Shown here piece after piece: positions 36,955 through 52,035 of a stretch of 64,000 nucleotides of DNA. Each line of letters starts with the position of its first letter. The first letter of the stretch is position 1. The stretch spans positions 54,939,001 to 55,003,000 of the forward strand of contig CM074855.1 in the NCBI GenBank assembly GCA_037501455.1, given 5' to 3'. The stretch is from Lantana camara. Its lineage: Eukaryota; Streptophyta; Magnoliopsida; Lamiales; Verbenaceae. The notes beneath the pieces were generated by a model. The model saw only the letters and a program-made list of their open reading frames with translations, was not told the origin of the DNA and did not search any database. The position numbers and the translations under genes are program-made.

Positions 36955-39696
36955 TTAACATAGAGTTTGAATATTCGAAAATAAGGTGTTCCAACACAAT
37001 ACGATTATTGGAGCATTAAATTGAGATTCAGTGAAACCTAGGTGTCTATTCGTAAAGGGCGAAGTATGATTATCCGATAACAAGGTGTTCATCGGATATT
37101 TCGAAAGAACGAGTGTCATTGCTTCAAAACTATTAATTCGTAAAATTGGGATATGTATATGCATAGTACGGAGAAATAACTTAAAAACATTTCATAAAGA
37201 TGAAATCTCTACATATATTGTTAGAAACACATGTATTTACGAGAAAGTGATTTAATATTTCGGGAAAACACAAGTTCAAATTTGATCCCAACATAATATT
37301 ACAATGTATTAAATCATAAATCGAATAACGAAGAACGAGAGCGTAATTATCTCTGAAGTATCAGTTCGTAAAATTGAAGTACTAAAAACAGAAATTGAAG
37401 TATTGTTGCATTTAACATAGAGTTTGAATATTCGAAAATAAGCTGTTCCAACACAATACGATTATTGGAGCATTAAATTGAGATTCAGTGAAACCTAGGT
37501 GTCTATTCGTAAAGGGCGAAGTATGATTATCCGATAACAAGGTGTTCATCGGATATTTCGAAACAACGAGTGTCATTGCTTCAAAAGTATTAATTTGTAA
37601 AATTGGGATATGTATATGCATAGTAAGGAGAAATAACTTAAAAACATTTCATAAAGATGAAATCTCTACATATATTGTTAGAAACACATGTATTTACGAG
37701 AAAGTGATTAAATATTTCGGGAAAACACAAGTTCAAATTTGATCCCAACATAATATTACAATGTATTAAATCATGAATCGAATAACGAAGAACGAGAGCG
37801 TCATTATTTCAGAAGTATCAGTTCGTAAAATTGAAGTACTGAAAACAGAAATTGAAGTATTGTTGCATTTAACATAGAGTTTGAATATTCGAAAATAAGG
37901 TGTTCCAACACAATACGATTATTGGAGCATTAAATTGAGATTTAGTGAAACCTAGGTGTCTATTCGTAAAGGGCGAAGTATGATTATCCGATAATAAGGT
38001 GTTCATCGGATATTTCGAAACAACGAGTGTCATTGCTTCAAAAGTATTAATTCGTAAAATTGGGATATGTATATGCATAGTAAGGAGAAATAACTTAAAA
38101 ACATTTCATAAAGATGAAATCTCTACATATATTGTTAGAAACACATGTATTTACGAGAAAGTGATTAAATATTTCGGGAAAACACAAGTTCAAATTTTAT
38201 CCCAACATAATATTACAATGTATTAAATCATAAATCGAATAACGAAGAACGAGAGCGTCATTATTTCAGAAGTATCAGTTCGTAAAATTGAAGTACTGAA
38301 AACAGAAATTGAAGTATTGTTTCATTTAACATAGAGTTTGAATATTCGAAAATAAGGTGTTCCAACACAATACGATTATTGGAGCATTAAATTGAGATTC
38401 AGTGAAACCGAGGTATCTATTCGTAAAGGGCGAAGTATGATTATCCGATAACAAGGTGTTCATCGGATATTTCGAAACAACGAGTGTCATTGCTTCAAAA
38501 GTATTAATTCGTAAAATTGGGATATGTATATGCATAGTAAGGAGAAATAACTTAAAAACATTTTATAAAGATGAAATCTCCACATATATTGTTAGAAACA
38601 CATGTAATTACGAGAAAGTGATTAAATATTTCGGGAAAACACAAGTTCAAATTTGATCCCAACTTAATATTACAATGTATTAAATCATAAATCGAATAAT
38701 GAAGAACGAGAGGGTTATTATTTCTGAAGTATCAGTTCGTAAAATTGAAGTACTGAAAACAGAAACTGAAGTATTGTTGCATTTAACATAGAGTTTGAAT
38801 ATTCGAAAACAAGGTGTTCCAACACAATACGATTATTGGAGCATTAAATTGAGATTCAGCAAAACCTAGGAGTCTATTCGTAAAGGGCGAAGTATGATTA
38901 TCCGATAACAAGGTGTTCATCTGATATTTCGAAATAACGAGTGTCATTGCTTCAAAAGTATTAATTCGTAAAATTGGGATATGTATATGCATAATAAGGA
39001 GAAATAACTTAAAAACATTTGATAAAGATGAAATTTGTCCATATATTGTTAGAAACACGTGTAATTACGAGAAAGTGATAAAATATTTAGGGAAAACACA
39101 AGTTCAAATTTGATTCCAACATAATATTACAATGTATTAAATCATAAATCGAATAACGAAGAACGAGAGCGTCATTATTTCTGAAGTATCAGTTCGTAAA
39201 ATTGAAGTACTGAAAACAGAAATTGAAGTATTGTTACATTTAACATAGAGTTTGAATATTCGAAAATAAGGTGTTCCAACACAATACGATTATTGGAGCA
39301 TTAAATTGAGATTCAGTGAAACCTAGGTGTCTATTCGTAAAGGGCGAAGTATGATTATCCGATAACAAGGTGTTCATCGGATATTTCGAAACAACGAGTG
39401 TCATTGCTTCAAAAGTATTAATTCGTAAAATTGGGATATGTATATGCATAGTAAGGAGAAATCACTTAAAAACATTTCATAAAGATGAAATGTCTACATA
39501 TATTGTTAGAAACACATGTATTTACGAGAAAGTGATTAAATATTTCGGGAAAACACAAGTTCAAATTTGATCCCAACATAATATTACAATGTATTAAATC
39601 ATAGATCGAATAACGAAGAACGAGAGCGTCATTATTTCTGAAGTATCAGTTCGTAAAATTGAAGTACTGAAAACAGAAATTGAAGTATTGTTGCAT
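36955..39696 (+). repeat. 6-mer HOR, copy 2 (2742 bp)
   Basis: Same six types in the same order as copy 1, with only scattered private changes, such as GTGATTTAATATTT near 37248 and AAATTTTATCCC near 38193. Confidence 0.9.
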
Positions 39697-41981
39697 TTAA
39701 CATAGAGTTTGAATATTCGAAAATAAGGTGTTCCAACACAATACGATTATTGGAGCATTAAATTGAGATTCAGTGAAACCTAGGTGTCTATTCGTAAAGG
39801 GCGAAGTATGATTATCCGATAACAAGGTGTTCATCGGATATTTCGAAAGAACGAGTGTCATTGCTTCAAAACTATTAATTCGTAAAATTGGGATATGTAT
39901 ATGCATAGTAAGGAGAAATAACTTAAAAACATTTCATAAAGATGAAATCTCTAAATATATTGTCAGAAACACATGTATTTACGAGAAAATGATTAAATAT
40001 TTCGGGAAAACACAAGTTCAAATTTGATCCCAACATAATATTACAATGTATTAAATCATAAATCGAATAACGAAGAACGAGAGCGTCATTATCTCTGAAG
40101 TATCAGTTCGTAAAATTGAAGTACTGAAAACAGAAATTGAAGTATTGTTGCATTTAACATAGAGTTTGAATATTCGAAAATAAGCTGTTCCAACACAATA
40201 CGATTATTGGAGCATTAAATTGAGATTCAGTGAAACCTAGGTGTCTATTCGTAAAGGGCGAAGTATGATTATCCGATAACAAGGTGTTCATCGGATATTT
40301 CGAAACAACGAGTGTCATTGCTTCAAAAGTATTAATTTGTAAAATTGGGATATGTATATGCATAGTAAGGAGAAATAACTTAAAAACATTTCATAAAGAT
40401 GAAATCTCTACATATATTGTTAGAAACACATGTATTTACGAGAAAGTGATTAAATATTTCGGGAAAACACAAGTTCAAATTTGATCCCAACATAATATTA
40501 CAATGTATTAAATCATGAATCGAATAACGAAGAACGAGAGCGTCATTATTTCAGAAGTATCAGTTCGTAAAATTGAAGTACTGAAAACAGAAATTGAAGT
40601 ATTGTTGCATTTAACATAGAGTTTGAATATTCGAAAATAAGGTGTTCCAACACAATACGATTATTGGAGCATTAAATTGAGATTTAGTGAAACCTAGGTG
40701 TCTATTCGTAAAGGGCGAAGTATGATTATCCGATAACAAGGTGTTCATCGGATATTTCGAAACAACGAGTGTCATTGCTTCAAAAGTATTAATTCGTAAA
40801 ATTGGGATATGTATATGCATAGTAAGGAGAAATAACTTAAAAACATTTCATAAAGATGAAATCTCTACATATTTTGTTAGAAACACATGTATTTACGAGA
40901 AAGTGATTAAATATTTCGGGAAAACACAAGTTCAAATTTGATCCCAACATAATATTACAATGTATTAAATCATAAATCGAATAACGAAGAACGAGAGCGT
41001 CATTATTTCAGAAGTATCAGTTCGTAAAATTGAAGTACTGAAAAAAAAAACTGAAGTATTGTTGCATTTAACATAGAGTTTGAATATTCGAAAATAAGGT
41101 GTTCCAACACAATACGATTATTGGAGCATTAAATTGAGATTCAGTGAAACCGAGGTATCTATTCGTAAAGGGCGAAGTATGATTATCCGATAACAAGGTG
41201 TTCATCGGATATTTCGAAACAACGAGTGTCATTGCTTCAAAAGTATTAATTCGTAAAATTGGGATATGTATATGCATAGTAAGGAGAAATAACTTAAAAA
41301 CATTCTATAAAGATGAAATCTCTACATATATTGTTAGAAACACATGTAATTACGAGAAAGTGATTAAATATTTCGGGAAAACACAAGTTCAAATTTGATC
41401 CCAACTTAATATTACAATGTATTAAATCATAAATCGAATAATGAAGAACGAGAGGGTTATTATTTCTGAAGTATCAGTTCGTAAAATTGAAGTACTGAAA
41501 ACAGAAACTGAAGTATTGTTGCATTTAACATAGAGTTTGAATATTCGAAAACAAGGTGTTCCAACACAATACGATTATTGGAGCATTAAATTGAGATTCA
41601 GTGAAACCTAGGTGTCTATTCGTAAAGGGCGAAGTATGATTATCCGATAACAAGGTGTTCATCGGATATTTCGAAACAACGAGTGTCATTGCTTCAAAAG
41701 TATTAATTCGTAAAATTGGGATATGTATATGCATAGTAAGGAGAAATCTCTTAAAAACATTTCATAAAGATGAAATGTCTACATATATTGTTAGAAACAC
41801 ATGTATTTACGAGAAAGTGATTAAATATTTCGGGAAAACACAAGTTCAAATTTGATCCCAACATAATATTACAATGTATTAAATCATAGATCGAATAACG
41901 AAGAACGAGAGCGTCATTATTTCTGAAGTATCAGTTCGTAAAATTGAAGTACTGAAAACAGAAATTGAAGTATTGTTGCAT
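39697..41981 (+). repeat. 6-mer HOR, copy 3, shortened to 5 monomers (2285 bp)
   Basis: One monomer equivalent is missing. The unit at 41525 is a chimera. Its start has type-five marks (GAGGGTTATTATT upstream, GAAACTGAAG, AAAACAAGG to about 41552). From about 41600 it has type-six marks (GTGAAACCTAGGTGTCT, GAAATGTCTAC). The monomer length stays 457 bp, as expected for an in-register unequal exchange. Confidence 0.85.
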
Positions 41982-43352
41982 TTAACATAGAGTTTGAATA
42001 TTCGAAAATAAGGTGTTCCAACACAATACGATTATTGGAGCATTAAATTGAGATTCAGTGAAACCTAGGTGTCTATTCGTAAAGGGCGAAGTATGATTAT
42101 CCGACAACAAGGTGTTCATCGGATATTTCGAAAGAACGAGTGTCATTGCTTCAAAACTATTAATTCGTAAAATTGGGATATGTATATGCATAGTAAGGAG
42201 AAATAACTTAAAAACATTTCATAAAGATGAAATCTCTACATATATTGTTAGAAACACATGTATTTACGAGAAAGTGATTAAATATTTCGGGAAAACACAA
42301 GTTCAAATTTGATCCCAACATAATATTACAATGTATTAAATCATAGATCGAATAACGAAGAACGAGAGCGTCATTATTTCTGAAGTATCAGTTCGTAAAA
42401 TTGAAGTACTGAAAACAGAAACTGAAGTATTGTTGCATTTAACATAGAGTTTGAATATTCGAAAACAAGGTGTTCCAACACAATACGATTATTGGAGCAT
42501 TAAATTGAGATTCAACAAAACCTAGGAGTCTATTCGTAAAGGGCGAAGTATGATTATCCGATAACAAGGTGTTCATCGGATATTTCGAAATAACGAGTGT
42601 CATTGCTTCAAAAGTATTAATTCGTAAAATTGGGATATGTATATGCATAATAAGGAGAAATAACTTAAAAACATTTGATAAAGATGAAATTTGTCCATAT
42701 ATTGTTAGAAACACGTGTAATTACGAGAAAGTGATAAAATATTTAGGGAAAACACAAGTTCAAATTTGATTCCAACATAATATTACAATGTATTAAATCA
42801 TAAATCGAATAACGAAGAACGAGAGCGTCATTATTTCTGAAGTATCAGTTCGTAAAATTGAAGTACTGAAAACAGAAATTGAAGTATTGTTACATTTAAC
42901 ATAGAGTTTGAATATTCGAAAATAAGGTGTTCCAACACAATACGATTATTGGAGCATTAAATTGAGATTCAGTGAAACCTAGGTGTCTATTCGTAAAGGG
43001 CGAAGTATGATTATCCGATAAAAAGGTGTTCATCGGATATTTCGAAACAACGAGTGTCATTGCTTCAAAAGTATTAATTCGTAAAATTGGGATATGTATA
43101 TGCATAGTAAGGAGAAATCACTTAAAAACATTTCATAAAGATGAAATGTCTACATATATTGTTAGAAACACATGTATTTACGAGAAAGTGATTAAATATT
43201 TCGGGAAAACACAAGTTCAAATTTGATCCCAACATAATATTACAATGTATTAAATCATAGATCGAATAACGAAGAACGAGAGCGTCATTATTTCTGAAGT
43301 ATCAGTTCGTAAAATTGAAGTACTGAAAACAGAAATTGAAGTATTGTTGCAT
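41982..43352 (+). repeat. 6-mer HOR derivative, shortened to 3 monomers (1371 bp)
   Basis: Order is type one (41982), type five (42439), type six (42896). Types two to four are missing. The junction upstream of 42439 has the GATCGAATAACG lead of one type and the GAAACTGAAG of another, so it too is an exchange joint. Confidence 0.8.
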
Positions 43353-46093
43353 TTAACATAGAGTTTGAATATTCGAAAATAAGGTGTTCCAACACAATAC
43401 GATTATTGGAGCATTAAATTGAGATTCAGTGAAACCTAGGTGTCTATTCGTAAAGGGCGAAGTATGATTATCCGACAACAAGGTGTTCATCGGATATTTC
43501 GAAAGAACGAGTGTCATTGCTTCAAAACTATTAATTCGTAAAATTGGGATATGTATATGCATAGTAAGGAGAAATCACTTAAAAACATTTCATAAAGATG
43601 AAATCTCTACATATATTGTTAGAAACACATGTATTTACGAGAAAGTGATTAAATATTTCGGGAAAACACAAGTTCAAATTTGATCCCAACATAATATTAC
43701 AATGTATTAAATCATAAATCGAATAACGAAGAACGAGAGCGTCATTATCTCTGAAGTATCAGTTCGTAAAATTGAAGTACTGAAAACAGAAATTGAAGTA
43801 TTGTTGCATTTAACATAGAGTTTGAATATTCGAAAATAAGCTGTTCCAACACAATACGATTATTGGAGCATTAAATTGAGATTCAGTGAAACCTAGGTGT
43901 CTATTCGTAAATGGCGAAGTATGATTATCCGATAACAAGGTGTTCATCGGATATTTCGAAACAACGAGTGTCATTGCTTCAAAAGTATTAATTTGTAAAA
44001 TTGGGATATGTATATGCATAGAAAGGAGAAATAACTTAAAAACATTTCATAAAGATGAAATCTCTACATATATTGTTAGAAACACATGTATTTACGAGAA
44101 AGTGATTAAATATTTCGGGAAAACACAAGTTCAAATTTGATCCCAACATAATATTACAATGTATTAAATCATGAATCGAATAACGAAGAACGAGAGCGTC
44201 ATTATTTCAGAAGTATCAGTTCGTAAAATTGAAGTACTGAAAACAGAAATTGAAGTATTGTTGCATTTAACATAGAGTTTGAATATTCGAAAATAAGGTG
44301 TTCCAACACAATACGATTATTGGAGCATTAAATTGAGATTTAGTGAAACCTAGGTGTCTATTCGTAAAGGGCGAAGTATGATTATCCGATAACAAGGTGT
44401 TCATCGGATATTTCGAAACAACGAGTGTCATTGCTTCAAAAGTATTAATTCGTAAAATTGGGATATGTATATGCATAGTAAGGAGAAACAACTTAAAAAC
44501 ATTTCATAAAGATGAAATCTCTACATATATTGTTAGAAACACATGTAATTACGAGAAAGTGATTAAATATTTCGGGAAAACACAAGTTCAAATTTGATCC
44601 CAACATAATATTACAATGTATTAAATCATAAATCGAATAACGAAGAACGAGAGCGTCATTATTTCAGAAGTATCAGTTCGTAAAATTGAAGTACTGAAAA
44701 CAGAAATTGAAGTATTGTTTCATTTAACATAGAGTTTGAATATTCGAAAATAAGGTGTTCCAACACAATACGATTATTGGAGCATTAAATTGAGATTCAG
44801 TGAAACCGAGGTATCTATTCGTAAAGGGCGAAGTATGATTATCCGATAACAAGGTGTTCATCGGATATTTCGAAACAACGAGTGTCATTGCTTCAAAAGT
44901 ATTAATTCGTAAAATTGGGATATGTATATGCATAGTAAGGAGAAATAACTTAAAAACATTTTATAAAGATGAAATCTCTACATATATTGTTAGAAACACA
45001 TGTAATTACGAGAAAGTGATTAAATATTTCGGGAAAACACAAGTTCAAATTTGATCCCAACTTAATATTACAATGTATTAAATCATAAATCGAATAATGA
45101 AGAACGAGAGGGTTATTATTTCTGAAGTATCAGTTCGTAAAATTGAAGTACTGAAAACAGAAACTGAAGTATTGTTGCATTTAACATAGAGTTTGAATAT
45201 TCGAAAACAAGGTGTTCCAACACAATACGATTATTGGAGCATTAAATTGAGATTCAGCAAAACCTAGGAGTCTATTCGTAAAGGGCGAAGTATGATTATC
45301 CGATAACAAGGTGTTCATCTGATATTTCGAAATAACGAGTGTCATTGCTTCAAAAGTATTAATTCGTAAAATTGGGATATGTATATGCATAATAAGGAGA
45401 AATAACTTAAAAACATTTGATAAAGATGAAATTTGTCCATATATTGTTAGAAACACGTGTAATTACGAGAAAGTGATAAAATATTTAGGGAAAACACAAG
45501 TTCAAATTTGATTCCACCATAATATTACAATGTATTAAATCATAAATCGAATAACGAAGAACGAGAGCGTCATTATTTCTGAAGTATCAGTTCGTAAAAT
45601 TGAAGTACTGAAAACAGAAATTGAAGTATTGTTACATTTAACATAGAGTTTGAATATTCGAAAATAAGGTGTTCCAACACAATACGATTATTGGAGCATT
45701 AAATTGAGATTCAGTGAAACCTAGGTGTCTATTCGTAAAGGGCGAAGTATGATTATCCGATAACAAGGTGTTCATCGGATATTTCGAAACAACGAGTGTC
45801 ATTGCTTCAAAAGTATTAATTCGTAAAATTGGGATATGTATATGCATATAAGGAGAAATCACTTAAAAACATTTCATAAAGATGAAATGTCTACATATAT
45901 TGTTAGAAGCACATGTATTTACGAGAAAGTGATTAAATATTTCGGGAAAACACAAGTTCAAATTTGATCCCAACATAATATTACAATGTATTAAATCATA
46001 AATCGAATAACGAAGAACGAGATCGTCATTATTTCAGAAGTATCAGTTCGTAAAATTGAAGTACTGAAAACAGAAATTGAAGTATTGTTGCAT
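43353..46093 (+). repeat. 6-mer HOR, copy 5 (2741 bp)
   Basis: Full six-type order again at 43353, 43810, 44267, 44724, 45181 and 45638. The sixth monomer has a 1-bp deletion (TGCATATAAGG near 45843), which makes the unit 2741 bp. Confidence 0.85.
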
Positions 46094-49000
46094 TTAACAT
46101 AGAGTTTGAATATTCAAAAATAAGGTGTTCCAACACAATACGATTATTGGAGCATTAAACTGAGATTCAGTGAAACCTAGGTGTCTATTCGTAAAGGGCG
46201 AAGTATGATTATCCGATAACAAGGTGTTCATCGGATATTTCGAAACAACGAGTGTCATTGCTTCAAAAGTATTAATTTGTAAAATTGGGATATGTATATG
46301 CATAGTAAGGAGAAATAACTTAAAAACATTTCATAAAGATCAAATCTCTACATATATTGTTAGAAACACATGTATTTATGAGAAAGTGATTAAATATTTC
46401 GGGAAAACACAAGTTCAAATTTGATCCCAACATAATATTACAATGTATTAAATCATAAATCGAATAACGAAGAACGAGAGCGTCATTATTTCAGAAGTAT
46501 CATTTCGTAAAATTGAAGTACTGAAAACAGAAATTGAAGTATTGTTGCATTTAACATAGAGTTTGAATATTCGAAAATAAGGTGTTCACAACACAATACG
46601 ATTATTGGAGCATTAAATTGAGATTTAGTGAAACCTAGGTGTCTATTCGTAAAGGGCGAAGTATGATTATCCGATAACAAGGTGTTCATCGGATATTTCG
46701 AAACAACCAGTGTCATTGCTTCAAAAGTATTAATTCGTAAAATTGGGATATGTATATGCATATTAAGGAGAAATAACTTAAAAACATTTTATAAAGATGA
46801 AATCTCTACATATATTGTTAGAAACACATGTAATCACGAGAAAGTGATTAAATATTTCGGGAAAACACAAGTTCAAATTTGATCCCAACTTAATATTACA
46901 ATGTATTAAATCATAAATCGAATAATGAAGAACGAGAGGGTTATTATTTCTGAAGTATCAGTTCGTAAAATTGAAGTACTGAAAACAGAAACTAAAGTAT
47001 TGTTGCATTTAACATAGAGTTTGAATATTCGAAAACAAGGTGTTCCAACACAATACGATTATTGGAGCATTAAATTGAGATTCAGTAAAACCTAGGAGTC
47101 TATTCGTAAAGGGCGAAGTATGATTATCCGATAACAAGGTGTTCATCTGATATTTCGAAATAACGAGTGTCATTGCTTCAAAAGTATTAATTCGTAAAAT
47201 TGGGATATGTATATGCATAATAAGGAGAAATAACTTAAAAACATTTGATAAAGATGAAATTTGTCCATATATTGTTAGAAACACGTGTAATTACGAGAAA
47301 GTGATAAAATATTTAGGGAAAACACAAGTTCAAATTTGATCCCAACATAATATTACAATGTATTAAATCATAAATCGAATAACGAAGAACGAGAGCGTCA
47401 TTATTTCAGAAGTATCAGTTCATAAAATTGAAGTACTGAAAACAGAAATTGAAGTATTGTTACATTTAACATAGAGTTTGAATATTCGAAAATAAGGTGT
47501 TCCAACACAATACGATTATTGGAGCATTAAATTGAGATTCAGTGAAACCTAGGTGTCTATTCGTAAAGGGCGAAGTATGATTATCCGATAACAAGGTGTT
47601 CATCGGATATTTCGAAACAACGAGTGTCATTGCTTCAAAAGTATTAATTCGTAAAATTGGGATATGTATATGCATAGTAAGGAGAAATCACTTAAAAACA
47701 TTTCATAAAGATGAAATCTCTACATATATTGTTAGAAACACATGTATTTACGAGAAAGTGATTAAATATTTCGGGAAAACACAAGTTCAAATTTGATCCC
47801 AACATAATATTACAATGTATTAAATCATAAATCGAATAACGAAGAACGAGAGCGTCATTATTTCAGAAGTATCAGTTCGTAAAATTGAAGTACTGAAATC
47901 AGAAATTGAAGTATTGTTGCATTTAACATAGAGTTTGAATATTCGAAAATAAGGTGTTCCAACACAATACGATTATTGGAGCATTAAATTGAGATTCAGT
48001 GAAACCTAGGTGTCTATTCGTAAAGGGCGAAGTATGATTATCCGATAACAAGGTGTTCATCGGATATTTCGAAAGAACGAGTGTCGTTGCTTCAAAAGTA
48101 TTAATTCGTAAAATTGGGATATGTATATGCATAGTAAGGAGAAATCACTTAAAAACATTTCATAAAGATGAAATGTCTACATATATTGTTAGAAACACAT
48201 GTATTTACGAGAAAGTGATTAAATATTTCGGGAAAACACAAGTTCAAATTTGATCCCAACATAATATTACAATGTATTAAATCATAAATCGAATAACGAA
48301 GAACGAGAGCGTCGTTATTTCAGAAGTATCAGTTCGCAAAATTGAAGTACTGAAAAAAGAAATTGAAGTATTGTTGCATTTAACATAGAGTTTGAATATT
48401 CGAAAATAAGGTGTTCCAACACAATACGATTATTGGAGCATTAAATTGAGATTTAGTGAAACCTAGGTGTCTATTCGTAAAGGGCGAAGTATGATTATCC
48501 GATAACAAGGTGTTCATCGGATATTTCGAAACAACGAGTGTCATTGCTTCAAAAGTATTAATTCGTAAAATTGGGATATGTATATGCATAGTAAGGAGAA
48601 ATAACTTAAAAACATTTCATAAAGATGAAATCTCTACATATATTGTTAGAAACACATGTATTTACGAGAAAGTGATTAAATATTTCGGGAAAACACAAGT
48701 TCAAATTTGATCCCAACATAATATTACAATGTATTAAATCATAAATCGAATAACGAAGAACGAGAGCGTCATTATTTCTGAAGTATCAGTTCGTAAAATT
48801 GAAGTACTGAAAACAGAAATTGAAGTATTGTTACATTTAACATAGAGTTTGAATATTCGAAAATAAGGTGTTCCAACACAATACGATTATTGGAGCATTA
48901 AATTGAGATTCAGTGAAACCTAGGTGTCTATTCGTAAAGGGCGAAGTATGATTATCCGATAACAAGGTGTTCATCGGATATTTCGAAACAACGAGTGTCA

Positions 49001-49293
49001 TTGCTTCAAAAGTATTAATTCGTAAAATTGGGATATGTATATGCATAGTAAGGAGAAATAACTTAAAAACATTTTATAAAGATGAAATCTCTACATATAT
49101 TGTTAGAAACACATGTAATCACGAGAAAGTGATTAAATATTTCGGGAAAACACAAGTTCAAATTTGATCCCAACTTAATATTACAATGTATTAAATCATA
49201 AATCGAATAATGAAGAACGAGAGGGTTATTATTTCTGAAGTATCAGTTCGTAAAATTGAAGTACTGAAAACAGAAATTGAAGTATTGTTGCAT
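46094..49293 (+). repeat. Mixed satellite segment
   Basis: Monomers at 46094, 46551, 47009, 47466, 47923, 48380 and 48837 combine types from the preceding 6-mer with types that dominate further right. The first two (about 46023-46924) share a set of rare variants with 55692-56522. Confidence 0.75.
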
Positions 49294-52035
49294 TTAACAT
49301 AGAGTTTGAATATTCGAAAATAAGGTGTTCCAACACAATACGATTATTGGAGCATTAAATTGAGATTTAGTGAAACCTAGGTGTCTATTCGTAAAGGGCG
49401 AAGTATGATTATCCGATAACAAGGTGTTCATCTGATATTTCGAAATAACGAGTGTCATTGCTTCAAAAGTATTAATTCGTAAAATTGGGATATGTATATG
49501 CATAATAAGGAGAAATAACTTAAAAACATTTGATAAAGATGAAATTTGTCCATATTTTGTTAGAAACACGTGTAATTACAAGAAAGTGATAAAATATTTA
49601 GGGAAAACACAAGTTCAAATTTGATCCCAACATAATATTACAATGTATTAAATCATAAATCGAATAACGAAGAACGAGAGCGTCATTATTTCTGAAGTAT
49701 CAGTTCGTAAAATTGAAGTACTGAAAACAGAAATTGAAGTATTGTTACATTTAACATAGAGTTTGAATATTCGAAAATAAGGTGTTCCAACACAATACGA
49801 TTATTGGAGCATTAAATTGAGATTCAGTGAAACCTAGGTGTCTATTCGTAAAGGGCGAAGTATGATTATCCGATAACAAGGTGTTCATCGGATATTTCGA
49901 AACAACGAGTGTCATTGCTTCAAAAGTATTAATTCGTAAAATTGGGATATGTATATGCATAGTAAGGAGAAATAACTTAAAATCATTTTATAAAGATGAA
50001 ATCTCTACATATATTGTTAGAAACACATGTAATCACGAGAAAGTGATTAAATATTTCGGGAAAACACAAGTTCAAATTTGATCCCAACATAATATTACAA
50101 TGTATTAAATCATAAATCGAATAACGAAGAACGAGAGCGTCATTTTTTCTGAAGTATCAGTTCGTAAAATTGAAGTACTGAAAACAGAAATTGAAGTATT
50201 GTTGCATTTAACATAGAGTTTGAATATTCGAAAATAAGGTGTTCCAACACAATACGATTATTGGAGCATTAAATTGAGATTCAGTGAAACCTAGGTGTCT
50301 ATTCGTAAAGGGCGAAGTATGATTATCCGATAACAAGGTGTTCATCGGATATTTCGAAACAACGAGTGTCATTGCTTCAAAAGTATTAATTTGTAAAATT
50401 GGAATATGTATATGCATAGTAAGGAGAAATAACTTAAAAACATTTCATAAAGATGAAATCTCTACATATATTGTTAGAAACACATGTATTTACGAGAAAG
50501 TGATTAAATATTTCGGGAAAACACAAGTTCAAATTTGATCCCAACATAATATTACAATGTATTAAATCATAAATCGAATAACGAAGAACGAGAGCGTCAT
50601 TATTTCAGAAGTATCAGTTCGCAAAATTGAAGTACTGAAAATAGAAATTGAAGTATTGTTGCATTTAACATAGAGTTTGAATATTCGAAAATAAGGTGTT
50701 CCAACACAATACGATTATTGGAGCATTAAATTGAGATTTAGTGAAACCTAGGTGTCTATTCGTAAAGGGCGAAGTATGATTATCCGATAACAAGGTGTTC
50801 ATCGGATATTTCGAAACAACGAGTGTCATTGCTTCAAAAGTATTAATTCGTAAAATTGGGATATGTATATGCATAGTAAGGAGAAATAACTTAAAAACAT
50901 TTCATAAAGATGAAATGTCTACATATATTGTTAGAAACACATGTATTTACGAGAAAGTGATTAAATATTTAGGGAAAACACAAGTTCAAATTTGATCCCA
51001 ACATAATATTACAATGTATTAAATCATAAATCGAATAACCAAGAACGAGAGCGTCATTATTTCTGAAGTATCAGTTCGTAAAATTGAAGTACTGAAAACA
51101 GAAATTGAAGTATTGTTACATTTAACATAGAGTTTGAATATTCGAAAATAAGGTGTTCCAACACAATACGATTATTGGAGCATTAAATTGAGATTCAGTG
51201 AAACCTAGGTGTCTATTCGTAAAGGGCGAAGTATGATTATCCGATAACAAGGTGTTCATCGGATATTTCGAAACAACGAGTGTCATTGCTTCAAAAGTAT
51301 TAATTCGTAAAATTGGGATATGTATATGCATAGTAAGGAGAAATCACTTAAAAACATTTCATAAAGATGAAATCTCTACATATATTGTTAGAAACACATG
51401 TATTTACGAGAAAGTGATTAAATATTTCGGGAAAACACAAGTTCAAATTTGATCCCAACATAATATTACAATGTATTAAATCATAAATCGAATAACGAAG
51501 AACGAGAGCGTCATTATTTCAGAAGTATCAGTTCGTAAAATTGAAGTACTGAAAACAGAAATTGAAGTATTGTTGCATTTAACATAGAGTTTGAATATTC
51601 GAAAATAAGGTGTTCCAACACAATACGATTATTGGAGCATTAAATTGAGATTCAGTGAAACCTAGGTGTCTATTCGTAAAGGGCGAAGTATGATTATCCG
51701 ATAACAAGGTGTTCATCGGATATTTCGAAAGAACGAGTGTCGTTGCTTCAAAAGTATTAATTCGTAAAATTGCGATATGTATATGCATAGTAAGGAGAAA
51801 TAACTTAAAAACATTTCATAAAGTTGAAATCTCTACATATATTGTTAGAAACACATGTATTTACGAGAAAGTGATTAAATATTTCGGGAAAACACAAGTT
51901 CAAATTTGATCCCAACATAATATTACAATGTATTAAATCATAAATCGAATAATGAAGAACGAGAGGGTTATTATTTCTGAAGTATCAGTTCGCAAAATTG
52001 AAGTACTGAAAACAGAAATTGAAGTATTGTTGCAT
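49294..52035 (+). repeat. Second 6-mer HOR, copy 1 (2742 bp)
   Basis: Monomers at 49294, 49751, 50208, 50665, 51122 and 51579. Marks shared with the next copy include CATATTTTGTTAG, GTCATTTTTTCTG, AAAATAGAAATTG, AATAACCAAGAAC, ATTGCGATATG and AAAGTTGAAATC. The monomer types and order differ from the 34213-46093 HOR although the length is the same. Confidence 0.85.
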
